DNA of 25,426 bases from Oscillospiraceae bacterium (lineage in GTDB: Bacteria; Bacillota; Clostridia; Oscillospirales; Ruminococcaceae): positions 1 to 25,426 of the forward strand of contig JAEDGE010000008.1 in NCBI GenBank assembly GCA_016297675.1, written 5' to 3'. The position numbers were made by a program, and so were the translations under genes. Shown here one piece after another: positions 1-7,815 of this stretch. Numbering within the stretch: the stretch's first letter is position 1; the number at the start of each line of letters is the position of its first letter. Below the pieces are notes generated by a model, which made no database searches, was not told the DNA's origin, and saw only the letters and a program-made list of their open reading frames with translations.

Positions 1-148
1 GCCAAATTTTGAGTGTTAATTCTTCCTTGCCATATAGAATTTTAAAATTGAATTGATTTTGATTTTTGCTGCCTGAAAAATCATTTCCGCTTTGAAAATA
101 ATAGAATTGTGGAATGTCGAATATTTTGGACACCCTTGGTTTTTCCAT
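1..148 (-). CDS. Unidentified protein, N-terminal 49 residues only (cut by window edge)
   Basis: Reading the minus strand, a GGAGG-type ribosome binding site (about 161-166, inside the end of the HAD gene) is followed by an ATG at 148 that lies one base past the HAD stop codon. The frame stays open to the window edge, giving 49 codons that begin MEKPRVSKIFDIPQFYYF. The peptide is rich in Phe, Tyr, Asn and Gln and has no signal peptide or membrane segment. I do not recognise the family. The tight spacing and good binding site argue that it is a real gene, translated as the next member of the same transcript. The rest lies outside the window. Confidence 0.65.
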   Translation of the reverse strand, partial: MEKPRVSKIFDIPQFYYFQSGNDFSGSKNQNQFNFKILYGKEELTLKIW

Positions 149-149
149 A

Positions 150-806
150 TTACTTCAACACCTCCTTTAAAATTGGTATCACATGTGCTAAATCGGGTTG
201 CACCGAAAATAAAAATGGTTGCAGCATTTCATCTGGCTGAGACAAATCTGGAATCATAACGACTTTGCAACCTGCATAAAAGGCAGACAGTACACCGTTT
301 GGTGCATCTTCCAATGCCATGCAACAAGATGGGGCACAGTGAATTGCTCGCGCAGCAGCCGAATAAATATCAGGAAACGGTTTCCCAATATTCATTTGAT
401 CACCACCAATGATTTCTGTAAAATAGGGGAGAATGCCGGCTTTTTCTAAGTATTGAACGGCATTTTTCTTGGCAGTTGCAGTAGCTACAACAGTAGGGAG
501 TCCCTGTGCCTGACAAAACTGCAAAAAGGGAAGTACGCCTTGTTTTACTGGAATGCCATTTTTCTCAAGTTCTTCGGCAAATAATTTTTTTCTTGTTTGC
601 CGAACATCAGTATAGTTAAATGATTCCCCGAATACTCGTTTTAAATATGGTTCTGCAAAACGATATTGCAAGCTTCTGATATTTAATGCATGCTGCATTT
701 TCATGTCAAATCCATAAAGAGCAGCACTTTTTATCCAACACTGAACCAAAATACGTTCCGTGTCCAAAAGTGTGCCATCCATATCAAAAATAACACCCTG
801 AATCAT
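150..806 (-). CDS. HAD-superfamily hydrolase (beta-phosphoglucomutase/phosphatase-like)
   Basis: This 218-residue cytoplasmic protein has the full set of HAD motifs. Motif I is DMDGT, with nucleophile Asp8 and acid/base Asp10. Motif II is the Thr in VATAT (about 107-111). The motif III Lys lies in GKPFPD, and the acidic motif IV is EDAPNG. The helical cap between about residues 15 and 80 and the family's usual 210-230 residue length fit the beta-phosphoglucomutase-like branch, whose members dephosphorylate sugar phosphates or interconvert them. The substrate cannot be read from sequence. The ATG at 806 lies two bases after the recombinase stop, with GGAG just upstream, so it is probably translated in coupling with that gene. 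A housekeeping phosphatase is the safest reading. Confidence 0.88.
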   Translation of the reverse strand: MIQGVIFDMDGTLLDTERILVQCWIKSAALYGFDMKMQHALNIRSLQYRFAEPYLKRVFGESFNYTDVRQTRKKLFAEELEKNGIPVKQGVLPFLQFCQAQGLPTVVATATAKKNAVQYLEKAGILPYFTEIIGGDQMNIGKPFPDIYSAAARAIHCAPSCCMALEDAPNGVLSAFYAGCKVVMIPDLSQPDEMLQPFLFSVQPDLAHVIPILKEVLK

Positions 807-808
807 GG

Positions 809-1933
809 TTACTTCTCCGTTTTCTGTGTTTTGTTCTTGTCATCCACATCAATAATTTCCGGCAATACAATAGAAACTACCTCAGGTTCATCTGATTTTG
901 ATTGTTCTTCTACAATATTATTTTTTTCATTATTTTCTTCACTTATGGTATGACTGGTCAAATTCGCAAGAGGGGAGTGGTCTGCTGCATCTTGTAAAAT
1001 GGAACTGGATAAATGTGTATAAATTTCTGTTGTAGAAGTACTTTTATGTCCCAGTATTTCCTTTAAGGTCAAGGCATCAACATTTCCATATTGATACATC
1101 AATGTTGCAGCAGTATGACGAAGTTTATGAGTGGAATATCCTTGCCCAGATAGTCCTGCTCGCTGCAAAGCATCTTCTACAATCTGCTGTACACGTCGTT
1201 TGCTGATTCTGGTACAGCGTTTACTTAAAAAGAGAGCAGATTCCTCCGCACTGCGTTTCATTTTTTTCCGAACTTCCAAATAATCATTTAATGCTTCCAT
1301 GCAAGCGTGATTGAGATATACCATTCGTTCTTTGCGACCTTTACCGAATACACGCATTTTGGTTTCTTTTAAATTGATATTAGAAACATTTAATGCGACC
1401 AATTCGCTTAAACGCAAACCACAATTTAAAAATAGGGTAATGATACAATAATCTCGCTCTGGATAAGAAGTGTTCATATTTGCCAAAAGCGTTTTACTTT
1501 GTTCTAATGTGAGATATTTTGGCAATGCCATTTTTAAAGAGGGAAGTTCCAGATATTCGGTTGGATTTTGATGAATTACTTGCTTATTCACATAAAGATA
1601 ATGAAATAGACTTTTAATAGCTGAGACCTTGCGACCACGGGCACGATCATGATTTTCACGAGATTCTGTGACATAGTACAGAAATTCATATAGATCCTGA
1701 AGCTTGATTGTATCTAACATAGAAACCGGAAAATCGACAATTGAAATTTTCTGCATGTCTGTTTCATCTAATGTCAGATATTGTTTGTCTTTCATCATAA
1801 GAATGTACTGAAGAAATAAGCGAATGTCAAGATAATATTCTTCGACAGTGCGAGGGGAAAGCGATTTTGACATGGAAAGATAAAGAATATAGTCATTTAA
1901 AAAATCTGGACAAGCTGTACGGTCAATCGGCAT
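809..1933 (-). CDS. Tyrosine recombinase, XerC/XerD-like, with acidic C-terminal tail
   Basis: This is a DNA strand-exchange enzyme of the phage-integrase family. With the ATG at 1933, preceded by AAGGAGAG, it has 374 residues. An upstream extension to 2041 is open but would run through a hairpin and lacks a better binding site. An N-terminal SAM-like core-binding domain spans about 8-115 and the catalytic domain about 135-308. All catalytic residues are visible: Arg174 (GLRLSEL), Lys198 (GKG), His269 and Arg272 (HKLRH), His296 (LGHKS) and Tyr305 (IYTH). Xer proteins normally end soon after the Tyr, at about 300 residues. Here 65 more residues follow, mostly Glu, Asp, Asn, Ser and Lys. It sits inside a metabolic operon with no integrase cargo nearby, so a housekeeping Xer role is likelier than an element integrase. 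Whether it is the dif recombinase is unknown. Confidence 0.88.
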   Translation of the reverse strand: MPIDRTACPDFLNDYILYLSMSKSLSPRTVEEYYLDIRLFLQYILMMKDKQYLTLDETDMQKISIVDFPVSMLDTIKLQDLYEFLYYVTESRENHDRARGRKVSAIKSLFHYLYVNKQVIHQNPTEYLELPSLKMALPKYLTLEQSKTLLANMNTSYPERDYCIITLFLNCGLRLSELVALNVSNINLKETKMRVFGKGRKERMVYLNHACMEALNDYLEVRKKMKRSAEESALFLSKRCTRISKRRVQQIVEDALQRAGLSGQGYSTHKLRHTAATLMYQYGNVDALTLKEILGHKSTSTTEIYTHLSSSILQDAADHSPLANLTSHTISEENNEKNNIVEEQSKSDEPEVVSIVLPEIIDVDDKNKTQKTEK

Positions 1934-1962
1934 AAAATAGCACTCTCCTTCCAAAACAGAAC

Positions 1963-2000
1963 CTCCAATTGCACCAAATTTGTATTTGGTGCAATTGGAG
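1963..2000 (-). repeat. Perfect 17-bp inverted repeat (hairpin) before the recombinase gene
   Basis: Bases 1963-1979 are the exact reverse complement of 1984-2000, with a four-base loop. The arm reads ctccaattgcaccaaat. It lies in the 97-base gap between the flavoprotein stop (2031) and the recombinase start (1933). On the minus strand the second arm is followed by gttctgtttt, a modest T-rich run, so it could act as a terminator or attenuator. It could also be a protein-binding or recombination site. Confidence 0.8.
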
Positions 2001-2030
2001 TAACCACTTCTCTGGGGTGATTTTTGGGGT

Positions 2031-3638
2031 TTATTTTTCACTTTTCATCACTTTTTCAATTATCTTTTCAGCACACCGCATGCCATCTACTGCAGCTGAT
2101 GTAATTCCACCAGCGTAACCGGCACCTTCTCCACATGGATAAATTCCACTTACTGTGACAGATTCATATTGTGCATTCCGCAAGATTCTAACTGGAGATG
2201 AACTTCGAGTTTCCACACCAGTCAAAATGGCTTCCGGATCATCAAAGCCATCCAGTTTTTTGCCCATTTCTAAAATGCCATCTTTCAACGTCTGCACCAT
2301 AAAATCTGGCAAATACTCTCTTGGGTGTGCAAATTTCACAGCGGGCTGATACGTTGGTTTTACTTTTCCAAATGCAGAAGATACTTTATTTTCCATAAAA
2401 TCACCAACACAGCAAACTGGAGCTGCGTATGTACTGCCACCACACAAAAAAGCTTGGCTTTCCAATTTTTGTTGCATCCACATACCAGCAAGCGGATGTG
2501 GATTTGAAATGACTTGTGGCGAAATTCCAACCAATAAAGCACTATTTGCATTTTTTTCATCTCTGGCATGATTACTCATTCCATTGACAACAACATGCCC
2601 TTCTTCCGAAGCAGCTGCCACTACCCTTCCACCAGGACACATGCAAAATGTGTACAAATCATGACCAGAAGGCAGATGTATAGCCAACTTATAATCCGCT
2701 GCTCCCAGTTGACTTGCAAATTTGCCATACATACTACGATTGATCTCCTTCTGCAAATGTTCAATCCGAACACCCATTGCAAAATTCTTTTGCTGTAACG
2801 CAACACCATTATCATAAAAAAGCTGAAATACATCTCTCGCACTATGTCCAACAGCCATAATACATTGATTGGTTGGCTGATGATATTGTTTTCCATCTTT
2901 TTCATATGAAATCGATTTCAAAATGCTGCTTTCATCTGTTTGATAGGCTGTAAATCGAGCTGAAAACAACACTTCCCCACCCGCATCCTGAATCATATGA
3001 CGCATATTCTTTACAACATGCTCTAAATAGTCCGTTCCAATATGTGGCTTTGCAAGATATAAAATTTCAGATGGTGCACCGCACTCTACAAATGTTTCTA
3101 ATACAAAACGAATCCGATTGTCTTTAATCCCAGTCGTCAATTTACCGTCTGAAAAAGTACCAGCTCCACCTTCTCCAAATTGAATATTGGAATCCATGTG
3201 TAAATTGCGATTCTGCCAGAAATCTGCAACATCTTTTTTTCGTTCCTCAATACATTTCCCACGTTCCAAAACAAGTGGCTGTAAGCCTGCTTTTGCTAGC
3301 AGCAATGCAGCAAACATACCAGCCGGTCCAAATCCAACCACAACTGGACGATATTCCAGATGTTTAGAAATGGTTGGGATGGAGTACATATAAGGCATAT
3401 AGGCAGTGATGTCATCTTTTGTATGGATACGCTGTAAAATATTCTTTTCTTTTGGATGAGAAACCAATACAGAAAGATTATATTGAATGTGATCTTTTTT
3501 TCTGGCATCAATGGATTTTCGATAGTAATGCCATTTGATTCCGTCTGTATTTTTAAGATGCAGTTTTTTCGCAATGGCTGCTGTTACCATTCCTTCTTGA
3601 TAGCCAACTGGCAATTTGATATTATTAATCTTTATCAT
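2031..3638 (-). CDS. FAD-dependent dehydrogenase-like protein (COG2509 type)
   Basis: This 535-residue flavoprotein carries a distinct N-terminal domain (about 1-95) followed by a Rossmann FAD-binding motif GFGPAG (about 102-107) with the usual downstream acidic residue in VLERG. The mid-region GEGGAGTFSDGKL and the C-terminal GEGAGYAGGITSAAVDG, which closes over FAD, are hallmarks of the uncharacterised COG2509 family found in many Firmicutes. The reaction is not known; the fold suggests a soluble oxidoreductase. I chose the ATG at 3638, which gives MIKINNIKLP. It overlaps the end of the preceding gene by 14 bases and has only a weak GGAAT upstream, so translation is probably coupled. It is followed by the 38-base hairpin at 1963-2000. 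Confidence 0.88.
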   Translation of the reverse strand: MIKINNIKLPVGYQEGMVTAAIAKKLHLKNTDGIKWHYYRKSIDARKKDHIQYNLSVLVSHPKEKNILQRIHTKDDITAYMPYMYSIPTISKHLEYRPVVVGFGPAGMFAALLLAKAGLQPLVLERGKCIEERKKDVADFWQNRNLHMDSNIQFGEGGAGTFSDGKLTTGIKDNRIRFVLETFVECGAPSEILYLAKPHIGTDYLEHVVKNMRHMIQDAGGEVLFSARFTAYQTDESSILKSISYEKDGKQYHQPTNQCIMAVGHSARDVFQLFYDNGVALQQKNFAMGVRIEHLQKEINRSMYGKFASQLGAADYKLAIHLPSGHDLYTFCMCPGGRVVAAASEEGHVVVNGMSNHARDEKNANSALLVGISPQVISNPHPLAGMWMQQKLESQAFLCGGSTYAAPVCCVGDFMENKVSSAFGKVKPTYQPAVKFAHPREYLPDFMVQTLKDGILEMGKKLDGFDDPEAILTGVETRSSSPVRILRNAQYESVTVSGIYPCGEGAGYAGGITSAAVDGMRCAEKIIEKVMKSEK

Positions 3639-4884
3639 TATTTTGATTCCATTCTTTTGCTGCATGAGTCCCTGTCCACCATCCAGATGCCCATGCCCAA
3701 TTTAAATTATAACCGCCGCAGTCACCATGTAAATCCAAAGCTTCTCCTGTAAAATAAAGTCCCTTATATTTTACAGATTCCAATGTAGAACGCACTTCTT
3801 CTGCTGAAATTCCACCGCATGTGACTTGTGCTGTCTTCCAGTCTCCTTTTCCAATAATCGGAAAACGCCATTCTTTCAAACAAGCGGCGATTTGTTCCAA
3901 CTCTGATACACTGCAAGAGGAAACTAATCGCTGGTGTTTTTGAAAAATCCCACATTGCTTTAAAATTTGTAAACAAACTCTTTTTTGCAGAATTCCTGTT
4001 AAAAGTTCTTCGATTGGAAATTCGCATCGAAGTGCATATAACTCCCATAAAAGCGACTGCACACGTTCTAAACTCCAATCGGGCAGCAAGTCCAATGCAA
4101 CTTCATAAACAGAATGGTTTCCTTCTGGGTTACAATATGCAGAAAGATTAAAAATACAGATTCCAGATAATGCCTGTTCTGTGAACTGTACCTCTCCCCT
4201 CTCTGTTTTTAGCAGTTTTCCGTTACGGTAAAGTGTTGCTTGTGAGAAGAGACGAATTCCTTTCAATGCACGCACGCGTTCTGGTTCGGTTTTTAAAAAA
4301 CAAAGTGCTGGCGTACAAGTGTTACAATGAATATGCAGTGCTTTCAGCATAGAAAAAGCAGAACCATCTGTCCCAAGAGTTGGTGCAGCATAACCGCCGC
4401 AAGAAAAAATAACCTTTTCTGCAAGATAAGAATGCATATCCGACTGCAAACAAAACTGATTCTTTACAGGTATAATCGATGTAATTTGACAATTGCAAAT
4501 CACATCGATCTGCAATGTTTCTAATTGCAGCCGCAGAACATCCAAAACCGCACTGGCATGGTTACTATAGGGATATAAACGATGCTCTTCCTGCCTACAA
4601 ATCAAGCCCATTTGCCGAAAATATGCTTCTGTTTTGGGAGCTTGCTCAAAAATGGAAAATGCTTTTTCTACCATCGAACCGCCATAGTTTTCTTTTTGAA
4701 TGACAGTGTTTCCGAGGTTACATCTTCCGTTTCCAGTAGAGAGAATTTTTCGCCCTACTCGATCATTTCGCTCGAAAATCACAACACGGCAGTGGGAACC
4801 GCTTTCTATTTTTGCAGCAATGGCGGCAAGTAAACCTGATGCACCGCCGCCAATTACTGCAATATGATATTGTTTTTGTTTCAT
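3625..4884 (-). CDS. HI0933/YhiN/BaiN-family NAD(P)/FAD-dependent flavoprotein
   Basis: This 419-residue protein starts with a Rossmann FAD motif, GGGASG (residues 12-17), and continues with GRKILSTGNGRCN, a signature of the HI0933 family (aminoacetone-oxidase-like, YhiN, BaiN). The C-terminus has GEALDLHGDCGGYNLNWAW, which also contacts FAD in this family. Length matches the usual 400-420. BaiN was linked to bile-acid 3-oxo-delta4 reduction in Clostridium scindens, but most homologues have no proven substrate, so no specific reaction should be assumed. The ATG at 4884 shares one base with the stop of the UPF0210 gene (TAATG), a classic coupled junction. A second, unrelated FAD protein follows at once, overlapping by 14 bases. 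Confidence 0.9.
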   Translation of the reverse strand: MKQKQYHIAVIGGGASGLLAAIAAKIESGSHCRVVIFERNDRVGRKILSTGNGRCNLGNTVIQKENYGGSMVEKAFSIFEQAPKTEAYFRQMGLICRQEEHRLYPYSNHASAVLDVLRLQLETLQIDVICNCQITSIIPVKNQFCLQSDMHSYLAEKVIFSCGGYAAPTLGTDGSAFSMLKALHIHCNTCTPALCFLKTEPERVRALKGIRLFSQATLYRNGKLLKTERGEVQFTEQALSGICIFNLSAYCNPEGNHSVYEVALDLLPDWSLERVQSLLWELYALRCEFPIEELLTGILQKRVCLQILKQCGIFQKHQRLVSSCSVSELEQIAACLKEWRFPIIGKGDWKTAQVTCGGISAEEVRSTLESVKYKGLYFTGEALDLHGDCGGYNLNWAWASGWWTGTHAAKEWNQNNDKD

Positions 4885-6254
4885 TAGTTCTTTACACTAT
4901 GCATTGGTGCTGGCATTCTGCCACCACGATTGATAAAGCGTGCAGCAGATTTTCTGCTGACTGGCATTACTGGTGCACTGCCAAATAATCCACCAAATTC
5001 GAGCATATCGCCTTCTTTCATACCGATTGCCGGAATCACACGAACAGCGGTAGTCTTATTATTGACCATACCAATTGCCATCTCATCTGCAATGATTGCA
5101 GAGATTGTCGTTGGATCAATATCTCCCGGAATTGCAATCATATCCAGACCAACCGAGCAAACGGCTGTCATGGCTTCCAACTTGTTTAATGTCAAAGTAC
5201 CATCTACTGCCGCATCAATCATACCGGCATCTTCTGAAACAGGAATAAATGCACCAGATAAACCACCCACATTAGAAGAAGCCATCACACCGCCCTTTTT
5301 CACAGCGTCATTCAACATCGCCAATGCAGCGGTGGTACCATGTGTACCACAGATTTCTAAGCCCATTGCTTCCAAAATATGTGCAACACTATCCCCAACT
5401 GCCGGTGTTGGAGCAAGGGATAGATCCACAATACCAAACTCAACCCCCAACATTTGAGAAGCACGTTTGCCAACTAACTGTCCCATTCTGGTAATCTTGA
5501 AAGCAGTTTTCTTGATAATATCTGCCAATTCATTAATAGAAGCATCCGGATATTTAGAAATTGTGGAGCGAACTACACCCGGTCCAGAAACACCAACATT
5601 AATGACACAATCCGGTTCACCGACTCCGTGGAATGCACCAGCCATAAATGGATTGTCCTCTGGTGCATTGCAAAATACAACAAGTTTAGATGGTCCAACA
5701 CACTGTCGGTCAGCAGTCAGTTTTGCAGATTCTAAAATGATTTCGCCCATCATTTTAATCGCATCCATGTTGATGCCACTCTTGGTTGAGCCAACATTGA
5801 CAGAAGAACAAAGACGGGTTGTGACATCCAATGCCTCTGGAATCGAACGAATCAATGCAATATCTCCTGCACTGAATCCCTTATGTACCAGTGCAGAATA
5901 ACCACCAATAAAGTTGACACCGCAGGTTTCTGCTGCACGTTGCAACGCCTTTGCAAATAAAACAGGATTGTCATTGGGGCAGGCAGCTGCAAGCATGGCA
6001 ATCGGTGTAACTGCAATCCGCTTATTAATAATCGGTATGCCATATTCCTTTTCGATGGTTTCTCCTGTGGAAACCAGCTTTTCTGCTTTTCTGGTGATTT
6101 TATCATAGACTTTATCGCACGCCTTATGAATATCGGGATCAATGCAGTCCAGAAGAGAGATTCCCATTGTAGTAGTGCGAATATCAAGACACTCATCCTG
6201 AATCATACGGATGGTTTCCAGAATATCACCAGCATTAAACATTGTATTGTTCAT
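4884..6254 (-). CDS. UPF0210/DUF711 (PFL-like) family protein
   Basis: This 456-residue cytoplasmic protein begins MNNTMFNAGDILETIRMI and contains conserved Gly-rich stretches such as NVGVSGPGVVRS and GICGTHGTTAA-like segments typical of UPF0210 (DUF711). The fold is related to glycyl radical enzymes (PFL-like). The C-terminal GlyRad consensus RVxGY is not visible here, so a radical enzyme activity is not supported. Length matches the family. It is preceded by a small ACT-domain gene with a 21-base gap, a pairing conserved in many bacteria that suggests the two proteins work together, perhaps with amino-acid sensing. Starts at 6254 or 6242 are both possible; I used the former. Function is unknown. 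Confidence 0.9.
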   Translation of the reverse strand: MNNTMFNAGDILETIRMIQDECLDIRTTTMGISLLDCIDPDIHKACDKVYDKITRKAEKLVSTGETIEKEYGIPIINKRIAVTPIAMLAAACPNDNPVLFAKALQRAAETCGVNFIGGYSALVHKGFSAGDIALIRSIPEALDVTTRLCSSVNVGSTKSGINMDAIKMMGEIILESAKLTADRQCVGPSKLVVFCNAPEDNPFMAGAFHGVGEPDCVINVGVSGPGVVRSTISKYPDASINELADIIKKTAFKITRMGQLVGKRASQMLGVEFGIVDLSLAPTPAVGDSVAHILEAMGLEICGTHGTTAALAMLNDAVKKGGVMASSNVGGLSGAFIPVSEDAGMIDAAVDGTLTLNKLEAMTAVCSVGLDMIAIPGDIDPTTISAIIADEMAIGMVNNKTTAVRVIPAIGMKEGDMLEFGGLFGSAPVMPVSRKSAARFINRGGRMPAPMHSVKN

Positions 6255-6275
6255 GGTTTTTCTTGATTCCTTTCC

Positions 6276-6545
6276 TTAAATTCGATGCATAGCGTTGAAA
6301 ATATCTTCATGCATACAATGAACAGAAAGTCCAAGTTCTTCTCCCAGTGCAGTCAATCGATCACTTAGTTTTGCAAAATCAGCTGTCATCTTAGAAATGT
6401 CTACCATCATGATCATCGCAAACATATCCTGCAATACGCTCTGTGTGACTTCCAGTACGTTTGCCTGATATTCCGCACAAACACCGCTCACCCTGTGCAG
6501 AATGCCAACATTATCTTTTCCAATTACTGTAATTACTGCTCTCAT
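6276..6545 (-). CDS. Small ACT-domain protein (UPF0237 family)
   Basis: This 89-residue protein is a single ACT domain. The N-terminus, AVITVIGKDNVGILHRVSG, gives the beta strand, ligand-loop and helix pattern of ACT regulators such as GcvR and UPF0237, and ISKMTADFAKLSDRL fits the second helix. ACT domains bind amino acids or other small ligands and often regulate a partner enzyme. The partner is probably the UPF0210 protein encoded 21 bases downstream. It lies 19 bases after dapL, with GGAGG 11 bases before the ATG at 6545. A role sensing lysine or diaminopimelate would be attractive given the neighbours, but nothing in the sequence shows the ligand. Confidence 0.9.
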   Translation of the reverse strand: MRAVITVIGKDNVGILHRVSGVCAEYQANVLEVTQSVLQDMFAMIMMVDISKMTADFAKLSDRLTALGEELGLSVHCMHEDIFNAMHRI

Positions 6546-6564
6546 GATTCATGAATCCTCCAAA

Positions 6565-7770
6565 TTACTTTTTCAACATATTTTTAAAGCGTTCCATTGC
6601 CTCAATGGTAAGGTCACGGTCGCCGAAAGCAGTTAAACGGAACCAACCATCTCCATTTTTACCGAAACCTTCACCCGGTGTGCCAACAACAGCAATTTTA
6701 TGCAGCATTTCATCAAAAAATTCCCAGCTGGACATTTGATTCGGACACTGGAACCAGATGTAAGGTGAGTTGATACCACCAGTATACTTAATTCCCAATT
6801 CATCCATTGTACGGCTGATAATAGCAGCATTTTCCTGATAATAGGCAATATTCTTCTGAATCTGCTTTCTGCCCTCTTCTGTGAAAACCGCAGCAGCTGC
6901 ACACTGTACTGGATAAGAAACACCATTGAACTTGCTGCCCTGCCGTCTGCCCCAAAGCTGAGAGATGCTGACAGTCGTGCCATCCGAAGCAGTTACAGTC
7001 AGTTCATTTGGAATCACTGTATAACCGCAACGCATACCAGTGAAGCCAGCTGTTTTAGAAAGAGAACACATCTCAATTGCACAAGTTTTTGCACCTTCTA
7101 CTTCAAAAATGCTGTGCGGAATATCCGGCTGTGTGATAAAGGCTTCATACGCAGCATCATAAATAATGATTGCCTGATTCTGCTTTGCATAGTCCACCCA
7201 AACCTTCAACTGTTCCTTTGTATAAACAGATCCAGTTGGATTATTCGGAGAACAGAGATAAATCAAATCTGCATGAACAGAAAAGTCCGGCATTGCTGCA
7301 AAACCATTTTCTTCATTGGAATCTGCATAGATAATAGTTCTGCCATTCATCTTATTGGAATCCACATAAACTGGATAAGCTGGATCAGTAACCATGACAA
7401 TATTGTCATCACCGAAAATATCTACAATGTTACCGCAGTCAGACTTTGCACCGTCATTGACACGAATTTCATCCAAAGAAAGTGTTACTCCATACCGCTG
7501 ATAATAATCAGCAATCGCTTGCTTGAGAAAGTCATAGCCAGTACCGCTGTCTTCATAACCCTTAAAGGTTTCTTTTACTCCCATTTCTTCTGCACCTTTT
7601 TTCATTGCTTCTACACAAACAGGTGCAATTGGCAGTGTCACGTCTCCAATACCCATCCGAATTAGCTTTGCATCTGGATTTTCCTTCAGGAATGCATTTA
7701 CTTTCTTCGCAATGTTAATGAAAAGATAATTCTTTTCCAGCTTCAAAAAATTCTCATTGATGGTAGGCAT
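6565..7770 (-). CDS. dapL: LL-diaminopimelate aminotransferase
   Basis: DapL converts tetrahydrodipicolinate plus glutamate directly to LL-diaminopimelate, bypassing the acylated intermediates of the DapD/DapE route. It is a class I/II PLP-dependent aminotransferase. This 401-residue protein is of normal length. It shows MGIGDVTLP and GYEDSGTG near the N-terminus, the NNPTG motif (about 176-180), Asp205 in YDAAYE for the pyridine nitrogen, and the PLP lysine Lys239 in SLSKTAGFTG. The C-terminal GTPGEGFG and Arg-containing WFRLTAF bind the substrate carboxylates. AAGGAG lies ahead of the ATG at 7770. dapF is 45 bases upstream, so the two consecutive lysine and cell-wall steps are encoded together. 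Confidence 0.96.
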   Translation of the reverse strand: MPTINENFLKLEKNYLFINIAKKVNAFLKENPDAKLIRMGIGDVTLPIAPVCVEAMKKGAEEMGVKETFKGYEDSGTGYDFLKQAIADYYQRYGVTLSLDEIRVNDGAKSDCGNIVDIFGDDNIVMVTDPAYPVYVDSNKMNGRTIIYADSNEENGFAAMPDFSVHADLIYLCSPNNPTGSVYTKEQLKVWVDYAKQNQAIIIYDAAYEAFITQPDIPHSIFEVEGAKTCAIEMCSLSKTAGFTGMRCGYTVIPNELTVTASDGTTVSISQLWGRRQGSKFNGVSYPVQCAAAAVFTEEGRKQIQKNIAYYQENAAIISRTMDELGIKYTGGINSPYIWFQCPNQMSSWEFFDEMLHKIAVVGTPGEGFGKNGDGWFRLTAFGDRDLTIEAMERFKNMLKK

Positions 7771-7815
7771 ATTGATAATCTCCTTTATAAGATAAATTGA
7801 TTTTGATTCTTTTGA

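Noticed and set aside
809..1933. Tyrosine recombinase as evidence of an integrated mobile element
   Set aside because: No attachment repeats, excisionase, cargo genes or base-composition shift are seen, and the gene is coupled to a HAD phosphatase in a metabolic operon.
1934..2041. N-terminal extension of the recombinase
   Set aside because: The frame is open only because the hairpin lacks stops; AAGGAGAG ahead of the ATG at 1933 and the usual Xer N-terminus support the shorter protein.
4930..5457. 175-residue plus-strand open frame
   Set aside because: Lies wholly opposite the UPF0210 gene, rich in Ile, Pro, Ser and Thr as expected from the reverse frame, and has no promoter or binding site.
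7114..7665. 183-residue plus-strand open frame
   Set aside because: Antisense to dapL with Ile/Cys/Asn-rich composition and no translation signals.
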